A DNA stretch of 64,000 nucleotides. Origin: Clostridia bacterium (GTDB taxonomy: Bacteria > Bacillota > Clostridia > Oscillospirales > Acutalibacteraceae). The stretch is from positions 1 to 64,000 of the forward strand of contig JAFWAC010000025.1 of NCBI GenBank assembly GCA_017507805.1, in the 5' to 3' direction. The notes beneath the pieces are model-generated. The model did no database searches, was not told where the DNA came from, and was given only the letters and a program-made list of their open reading frames with translations. Made by a program: the position numbers and the translations under genes. Below, one piece after another: positions 59,220 to 64,000 of this stretch (its first letter is position 1; each line of letters begins with the position of its first letter).

Positions 59220-59612
59220 TTATCGGCGCGTAGTGAGTTTTTTACTTACCCCACACGCCAAAGGTATACAAACAATACTTAAAAGTGTCCAAAGAAAGGA
59301 GTATGTTATGCATACCTGACCTCCGATGTTGAGGGGCATTTTACTGTAATCCCACACATTCTTTTTCAAAATAATGTTGAAAATAATACCGAAAATAAGC
59401 TCAACAGCGGTCACAATAGTTCCGCCGACTGCCGCCTTTAAAACCAAACCGGCATTTTTCATCCTTTCTCCTATGCGCGCAAAAGACATGAAGCAAATAC
59501 CTCCTGCGCCGAGCATTGACCAATGTGTATATCCTCTCCACATTAATTCGATTAAGCCGTAGCCTACTGCTCCGATTGAAAAAAGCATTAATCTTATTTT
59601 GGTTTTAGCCAT
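59220..59612 (-). CDS. Putative membrane protein (ABC-transporter type IV/CmpB-like)
   Basis: Protein of 130 residues with about four hydrophobic helices: IRLMLFSIGAVGYGLIELMW, HWSMLGAGGICFMSF, VVGGTIVTAVELIFGII-like segment and QVCITYSFLWTLLSIVCIPL. The motif YGLIELMWRGYTHWSM followed by ELIFGIIFNIILKKNVWDYS resembles the CmpB/DUF1113 group annotated as putative ABC-transporter type IV; function is unknown. ATG 59612 is chosen with GGGTGG upstream. It lies directly upstream of alr on the same strand. Confidence 0.65.
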   Translation of the reverse strand: MAKTKIRLMLFSIGAVGYGLIELMWRGYTHWSMLGAGGICFMSFARIGERMKNAGLVLKAAVGGTIVTAVELIFGIIFNIILKKNVWDYSKMPLNIGGQVCITYSFLWTLLSIVCIPLACGVSKKLTTRR

Positions 59613-59699
59613 AATTACCACCCATAATTTTTTTAATCCAAAAATATTATGGGGAAAACAGCTTTTTTCTATTCAAACTTAAAAATGGCAATTTTAAAA

Positions 59700-60800
59700 T
59701 TATACATTGAATCTGAAAAGAACTATGTCACCATCATTCATTACATAATCCTTACCTTCGCTTCGCACAAGACCTTTTTCCTTTGCGGTGACCATGTTTC
59801 CGCCGCAAGCCATAAAGTCGTCATAGGCAATAACCTCAGCACGGATAAAGCCGCGTTCAAAATCGGAATGAATTTTACCTGCCGCCTGAGGTGCTTTTGT
59901 GCCAGCGGTAATAGTCCAAGCCCTTACCTCGGGCTTGCCTGCTGTGAGATACGAAATGAGACCTAACAGGGAATAACACTTTTGTATCATTCGGTCAAGA
60001 CCTGAACGCTCAAGCCCCAATTCCTCCAAGAACATAATTTTTTCATCAGCCTCAAGACCTGAGATTTCAGCCTCCAATGCCGCACAGATAGGTAATATTT
60101 CCGCTTTTTCTCTTGCGGCAATTTCTTTAACGGTGTTGAAATTTTTATTGCTGTCTATACCGCTGTTGAAATCAGCCTCACTCATATTGCAGGCATATAT
60201 TACAGGCTTTGCAGAAAGCAGGGCGGTGGTATTAATTATTTCAATTTCGGCTTCGTCAGTAATTTCAACCGAACGCGCAGGTAATCCGTTTTCAAGATGC
60301 GCCATGAGCCTTTTTAAGAAATCAACCTCTAATTGCATGGACTTATCGCCCTTTAAAGCCTTGGTAGCTTTGTCAAGACGGCGCTGTACCATTTCAATAT
60401 CTGAGAAAATCAACTCCAGATTAATGGTTTCAATATCTCGTGCAGGGTCAACCGAGCCTTCTACATGGATGATATCGTCACTTTCAAAGCAACGCACAAC
60501 ATGAACAACGGCATCAACCTCACGGATGTTTGCAAGGAATTTGTTACCCAAGCCTTCACCCTTTGAGGCACCCTTAACAAGACCTGCAATATCAACAAAT
60601 TCAATTACTGCAGGGGTGAATTTATCGGGCGAGTAAATTTCCGCCAGTTTTTCAAGTCTTTCGTCCGGAACACTAACCATACCCACATTCGGCTCGATTG
60701 TGCAGAAGGGGTAATTTGCAGACTGTGCACCCGCATTTGTGATTGCATTAAAAAGTGTGGATTTGCCGACATTCGGCAAACCTAATAACCCAAGCTTCAT
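59700..60800 (-). CDS. ychF: Redox-regulated ATPase YchF (Obg-like)
   Basis: Obg-family P-loop protein of 366 residues that prefers ATP and binds ribosomes. It shows G1 [15 protein letters not shown] (about 5-20), [13 protein letters not shown] (about 33-45), G3 [20 protein letters not shown] (about 69-88), G4-like ACNMSE (changed from NKxD, as in all YchF, giving ATP specificity), a coiled-coil insertion and the C-terminal TGS domain ([24 protein letters not shown], read here as [20 protein letters not shown]) ending in [15 protein letters not shown]. Complete. Confidence 0.97.
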   Translation of the reverse strand: MKLGLLGLPNVGKSTLFNAITNAGAQSANYPFCTIEPNVGMVSVPDERLEKLAEIYSPDKFTPAVIEFVDIAGLVKGASKGEGLGNKFLANIREVDAVVHVVRCFESDDIIHVEGSVDPARDIETINLELIFSDIEMVQRRLDKATKALKGDKSMQLEVDFLKRLMAHLENGLPARSVEITDEAEIEIINTTALLSAKPVIYACNMSEADFNSGIDSNKNFNTVKEIAAREKAEILPICAALEAEISGLEADEKIMFLEELGLERSGLDRMIQKCYSLLGLISYLTAGKPEVRAWTITAGTKAPQAAGKIHSDFERGFIRAEVIAYDDFMACGGNMVTAKEKGLVRSEGKDYVMNDGDIVLFRFNV

Positions 60801-60903
60801 AAAAATGACATCCTCTTTTTTATTGTTTTAAATAATTATATATCTTTAAACACATATTATCAAGAAAAAACTTTTATTTTACGGTAAAAACTTTAATAAA
60901 GTC

Positions 60904-60933
60904 TTTACAATTTAGTGGGTTTTATATTATAAT
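60904..60933 (+). promoter_or_regulatory. Promoter of the hprK-glk-murB-rapZ row
   Basis: TTTACA at 60904-60909, an 18-nt spacer and TATAAT at 60928-60933, about 35 bases before hprK. It lies in the gap between divergent ychF and hprK; no operator repeat is evident. Confidence 0.6.
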
Positions 60934-60968
60934 AGGTAAAAATATATGTTATAAGGGAGGAAAGTGCT

Positions 60969-61937
60969 TTGCGAACGAATTTTAAGGTTTCGTTAGAAAA
61001 AATCATTAATGAATTTTCTCTTGAAACATTGCATATTTCAGCCTCACCCTCTGAAACGATGATTTCTTCGGCAGAGGTAAACCGTCCGGGACTTCACATG
61101 GCGGGTTATTTTGAATATTTCGACCCTGACCGCATTCAGATAATCGGTAAAAGCGAGGAAAGCTTTTTGCGCCGCTTTACCGAGGAAAAAGCCCGTCAGC
61201 GGTTGGATGAATTTTTTTCAAGAAAGCCTGCGGCAGTTGTAATCTGCCGTGACCTTCAGATACATCAGATGTATGTTGAGGGTGCCGAAAAGTACGGTGT
61301 GCCGCTTTTCAGAAGTGCTGAGTCCACATCAGATTTCACCTCTGCGCTTATCGCTTTTTTGAATTTGCATTTAGCCCCCAGAATAACCCGACACGGTGTT
61401 TTGGTTGAGGTTTACGGTGAGGGTATTTTGCTTTTGGGCGAAAGCGGTGTCGGTAAAAGTGAGACGGCAATTGAGCTTGTCAAACGCGGTCACCGCCTTA
61501 TTGCAGACGATGCGGTTGAAATCAGAAGGGTGTCAAGCAAGTCACTTGTAGGAACTGCACCTGATAATATCAGGCATTTTATTGAGCTTCGCGGAATAGG
61601 TATTATAAATGCAAGCCGTATTTTCGGTGCAGGTGCCGTAAAGCTTACCGAAAAGATTGATTTGATTATTAATCTTGAGCCGTGGGATTCGGGTAAGGCT
61701 TATGACCGAATGGGCCTTGAAAATCAAACAACCGAAATTCTTGAGCTTAAGATACCCTCCCTCACAATTCCCGTAAAGCCGGGTAGAAATTTAGCGGTTA
61801 TTATTGAGGTTGCGGCAATGAACAGCCGCCAGAAAAAGCTTGGTTACAATGCGGCTGAGGATTTGCTTAAGCGCCTCGGTATGACCGATGATGACCAGAC
61901 ACCCGTAACAGAAACACAAACGGTTAATCCGTTTTAA
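60969..61937 (+). CDS. hprK: HPr kinase/phosphorylase
   Basis: Phosphorylates HPr on Ser46 and reverses it, controlling carbon catabolite repression. The 322 residues have an N-terminal MurF-like domain and the kinase domain with the P-loop LLGESGVGKSETAIELVKRG (about 152-171), LIADDAVEI (about 175, catalytic Asp) and the HprK signature FIELRGIGIINASRIFGAGAV (split, about 200-220). The TTG start at 60969 is supported by GGGAGG 8 nt upstream. It begins the conserved hprK-glk-murB-rapZ order; an lgt gene, often next in Bacilli, is absent. Confidence 0.96.
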   Translation: MRTNFKVSLEKIINEFSLETLHISASPSETMISSAEVNRPGLHMAGYFEYFDPDRIQIIGKSEESFLRRFTEEKARQRLDEFFSRKPAAVVICRDLQIHQMYVEGAEKYGVPLFRSAESTSDFTSALIAFLNLHLAPRITRHGVLVEVYGEGILLLGESGVGKSETAIELVKRGHRLIADDAVEIRRVSSKSLVGTAPDNIRHFIELRGIGIINASRIFGAGAVKLTEKIDLIINLEPWDSGKAYDRMGLENQTTEILELKIPSLTIPVKPGRNLAVIIEVAAMNSRQKKLGYNAAEDLLKRLGMTDDDQTPVTETQTVNPF

Positions 61938-61961
61938 TACAAAAAATAGGAGTGTTAATAA

Positions 61962-62918
61962 ATGTATAAGTTAGGTATTGATTTGGGCGGAACAAACATT
62001 GTTGCAGGTGTTGTTGATGAAAATTATAAAATAATCGCAATAGCAAAAAGAAAAACCAATTGTCCCCGTCCTGCTGATGAAATAGTTGAGGATATGGCAG
62101 CGGTTGCAATTGAAGCAATTAAGAATGCGGGTCTTGAAGCATCGGATATTGAGGCTGCCGGTGTTGGTTCGCCAGGTGCTATTGACCCTGTAAACGGTGT
62201 TGTTTGCTATTCGAATAACCTCGAATTTTACGGTGTGGAAATGGCTAAAATGCTGAAAGACCGCACAGGTATAGATTTTTATATTGAAAATGATGCTAAT
62301 GCCGCTGCATACGGCGAGTTTGTTGCCGGTGCAGGCAAGGGAACAAAGGATTTCATAATGATAACCCTCGGCACAGGCGTAGGCGGCGGTGTAATCATAG
62401 ACGGCAAAATTTATTCAGGCTCTAACTGCGCCGGAGCAGAGCTCGGTCATACCGTTATTTGTATGGATGGTGAGATGTGTACCTGCGGCAGACAGGGCTG
62501 TTGGGAGGCTTATGCGTCAGCCACCGCTTTAATCAGGCAGACCAAACAGGCAATGATTAAATATCCAGATACCGTTATGTGGGAGCTTTGCAATAAGGAT
62601 ATCAATGCCGTAAGCGGCAGAACCGCGTTCGACGCAATGCGCCGCGGCGATAAGGCAGGGCAGATGGTTGTTGATAAATATACCGCGTATATTGCCGCAG
62701 GTATTGCGAACAACATCAACATATTCCAGCCGGAGGTTATTTGTATCGGCGGCGGAATTTCTAACGAGGGTGACAATATAATTGTGCCTATCAGAAATAT
62801 TGTTGAGGGCGATAACTATGCTCGACATATACCCAAGAAGGCACAGATTAAAACCGCTGAGCTCGGTAACGATGCCGGAATAATCGGTGCGGCATATATT
62901 TGCGATTTGTATAAATAA
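61962..62918 (+). CDS. glcK: ROK-family glucokinase
   Basis: Phosphorylates glucose to glucose 6-phosphate. The 318 residues open with the ATP motif KLGIDLGGTNIVAGVVDENY (about 3-22), VGSPGAIDPVNGVV, IENDANAAAYGEFVAGAGKG (about 103-122, catalytic Asp in END), ITLGTGVGGGVII, and the ROK zinc signature GHTVICMDGEMCTCGRQGCWE (split, about 156-176). Complete. Placed between hprK and murB, which fits the common Clostridia cluster, so carbon control and glucose entry are encoded together. Confidence 0.94.
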   Translation: MYKLGIDLGGTNIVAGVVDENYKIIAIAKRKTNCPRPADEIVEDMAAVAIEAIKNAGLEASDIEAAGVGSPGAIDPVNGVVCYSNNLEFYGVEMAKMLKDRTGIDFYIENDANAAAYGEFVAGAGKGTKDFIMITLGTGVGGGVIIDGKIYSGSNCAGAELGHTVICMDGEMCTCGRQGCWEAYASATALIRQTKQAMIKYPDTVMWELCNKDINAVSGRTAFDAMRRGDKAGQMVVDKYTAYIAAGIANNINIFQPEVICIGGGISNEGDNIIVPIRNIVEGDNYARHIPKKAQIKTAELGNDAGIIGAAYICDLYK

Positions 62919-62939
62919 TTTTTTGAAACGGGGCAGCTT

Positions 62940-63845
62940 ATGAATTACGATGCTTTTAAAGAATTTTGTTCTCTTGTCGGTATTAACTGTAAAATTAATG
63001 AGCCTATGAGTGAGCATACCAGCTTTAAAATAGGCGGTCCCGCAGATTTTTTCGTTTTACCAAAAAATAAATCGGAGCTTTCGGCGGTGCTTGAAAAGCT
63101 AAAGGAGCTTTCAATCCCGTTTTTTGTGTTGGGTAAGGGAAGTAATCTCCTGGTATCCGATAAGGGGATTGAGGGTGCGGTAATTTGCCTGCTTGGAATG
63201 GATGAGATTGAGGTTAGCGGAAATTGTATTAAGGCAGATGTCGGCGCAACACTCGCTTCGATTTGTGTTACAGCCGCCAAAAACAATCTTTCCGGACTTG
63301 AATTTGCCTACGGTATTCCCGGATGTGTCGGTGGTGCCCTTTATATGAATGCCGGTGCCTACGGCGGCGAAATGTCACAGGTGGTAAAAAGCGCTGAATA
63401 TATCACTGCAGACGGTCGGACGGGAAGCCTTGAATTATCCGAAATGTATCTTGGTTACCGCACAAGCGTTTTCAAAAAAAGTGATATGATTATCACCTCT
63501 GTTACATTTGAATTAGATACCGGTAAGCAGGAGGAAATCCGTGCTTTAATGGATGATTATCTTTGCCGCCGCCGAAGCAAGCAACCGCTTGAATTTCCAA
63601 GTGCCGGTAGCACATTTAAGCGTCCTGAGGGGCATTTTGCCGGTGCACTCATCGAAAAAAATCAGCTTAAGGGCACCAAAATCGGAGGTGCAATGGTAAG
63701 CGAAAAGCATGCCGGTTTTATAATTAATTGCGGAAATGCTAAATGTGAGGATGTAAGAAAATTAATTGCTCATGTTGCCGATACGGTTTTCAAGTCTGAT
63801 AATGTAATACTTGAGCCGGAGGTTATTTTTGTGGGCAGGGAATAG
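62940..63845 (+). CDS. murB: UDP-N-acetylenolpyruvoylglucosamine reductase
   Basis: FAD enzyme that reduces UDP-GlcNAc-enolpyruvate to UDP-MurNAc in wall synthesis. The 301 residues show [18 protein letters not shown] (about 25-42), [19 protein letters not shown] (about 62-80), [24 protein letters not shown] (about 122-145), [10 protein letters not shown] and the catalytic Ser loop [12 protein letters not shown] (about 220-231), then [15 protein letters not shown]. This is the shorter type IIb. It is 14 bases upstream of rapZ. Confidence 0.97.
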   Translation: MNYDAFKEFCSLVGINCKINEPMSEHTSFKIGGPADFFVLPKNKSELSAVLEKLKELSIPFFVLGKGSNLLVSDKGIEGAVICLLGMDEIEVSGNCIKADVGATLASICVTAAKNNLSGLEFAYGIPGCVGGALYMNAGAYGGEMSQVVKSAEYITADGRTGSLELSEMYLGYRTSVFKKSDMIITSVTFELDTGKQEEIRALMDDYLCRRRSKQPLEFPSAGSTFKRPEGHFAGALIEKNQLKGTKIGGAMVSEKHAGFIINCGNAKCEDVRKLIAHVADTVFKSDNVILEPEVIFVGRE

Positions 63846-63858
63846 GACGGTGCAGTCA

Positions 63859-64000
63859 ATGGAATTATTAATAGTTACCGGAATGTCGGGCGCGGGTAAA
63901 TCTCAGGCGGCAAATGCGCTTGAGGATATCGGTTTTTACTGTGTTGATAATATTCCGCCTGCTATTATACCGTCATTTGTGGATTTGTCGGCTAAAAGCG
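63859..64000 (+). CDS. rapZ: RNase adapter RapZ/YvcJ family, 5' part (runs off window)
   Basis: Only the first 47 codons are present. They read [20 protein letters not shown] followed by [20 protein letters not shown], which is the P-loop and the DNxP motif of RapZ/YvcJ nucleotide-binding proteins. In Gram-negative bacteria RapZ senses glucosamine 6-phosphate and controls glmS; the Firmicutes homologue YvcJ is linked to competence. The start has a weak GGACGGTG site. Its place after hprK-glk-murB matches other Clostridia, where yvcK and whiA often come next. Confidence 0.92.
   Translation, partial: MELLIVTGMSGAGKSQAANALEDIGFYCVDNIPPAIIPSFVDLSAKS

Overview
The window looks like a chromosomal segment of a spore-forming, low-GC member of the Clostridia, probably of the Oscillospiraceae/Ruminococcaceae type. 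The evidence is gene content and synteny: spoIIGA-sigE, GerW, YabP/YabQ, a SpoVB-like flippase, scpAB, the hprK-glk-murB-rapZ cluster, AAGGAGG-type ribosome sites with frequent TTG starts, and a BspA-type surface protein ending in a dockerin.

Layout. Bases 1-1941 are the 3' part of an IS66-family insertion sequence. Bases 2018-11758 are an AT-rich, probably acquired carbohydrate island: a GH78 alpha-L-rhamnosidase transcribed leftward, opposed by a rightward row with a GDSL esterase, a TIM-barrel sugar isomerase, a glycerate kinase, an AEC carrier, an alpha/beta hydrolase, a NodB-type deacetylase and a mannose-6-phosphate isomerase. Three decayed gene fragments lie among them. Bases 11900-16520 are a compact module of one consensus promoter, a structured leader with its own terminator, a SHOCT-like mini-ORF whose start seems lost, and three overlapping large-serine-recombinase genes, the middle one lacking the catalytic domain.

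From about 16.6 kb the base composition shifts and core genes begin: LURP-one protein, mscL, a leftward amino-sugar operon (sugar kinase, nucleotidyltransferase, nagB) with a divergent PocR-AraC regulator, then an M50 protease, scpA-scpB, DUF2953, gerW, a D,D-carboxypeptidase and rluB. A 1410-residue leucine-rich-repeat surface protein (27.6-31.9 kb) lies between MITE-like repeats that share the end motif AAATTATAGTTT, with two related palindromes upstream of it. Then come recJ-relA-dtd-MBL hydrolase-hemZ, an MTA/SAH nucleosidase, spoVB, hup, the yabO-yabP-yabQ-divIC-S1 cluster, an unpaired fumarase alpha subunit, an RNA methylase, spoIIGA-sigE and tRNA-Lys.

The right third holds a complete seven-gene arginine operon (argGHCJBDF) with ArgR-like boxes over its promoter, a second small GDSL hydrolase, alanine racemase, ychF, and the start of hprK-glk-murB-rapZ, which runs off the window.

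Functionally, the left island would deacetylate and cut rhamnose-containing plant glycans and feed the products to central metabolism. The nagB cluster would salvage N-acetylhexosamines. The rest is housekeeping, sporulation and arginine synthesis. The most unusual parts are the cargo-free recombinase trio with its leader RNA, the dockerin-bearing LRR protein inside a repeat nest, and the GGGTGA ribosome-site signature confined to the left island. All function calls come from reading motifs by eye; no database search was run.
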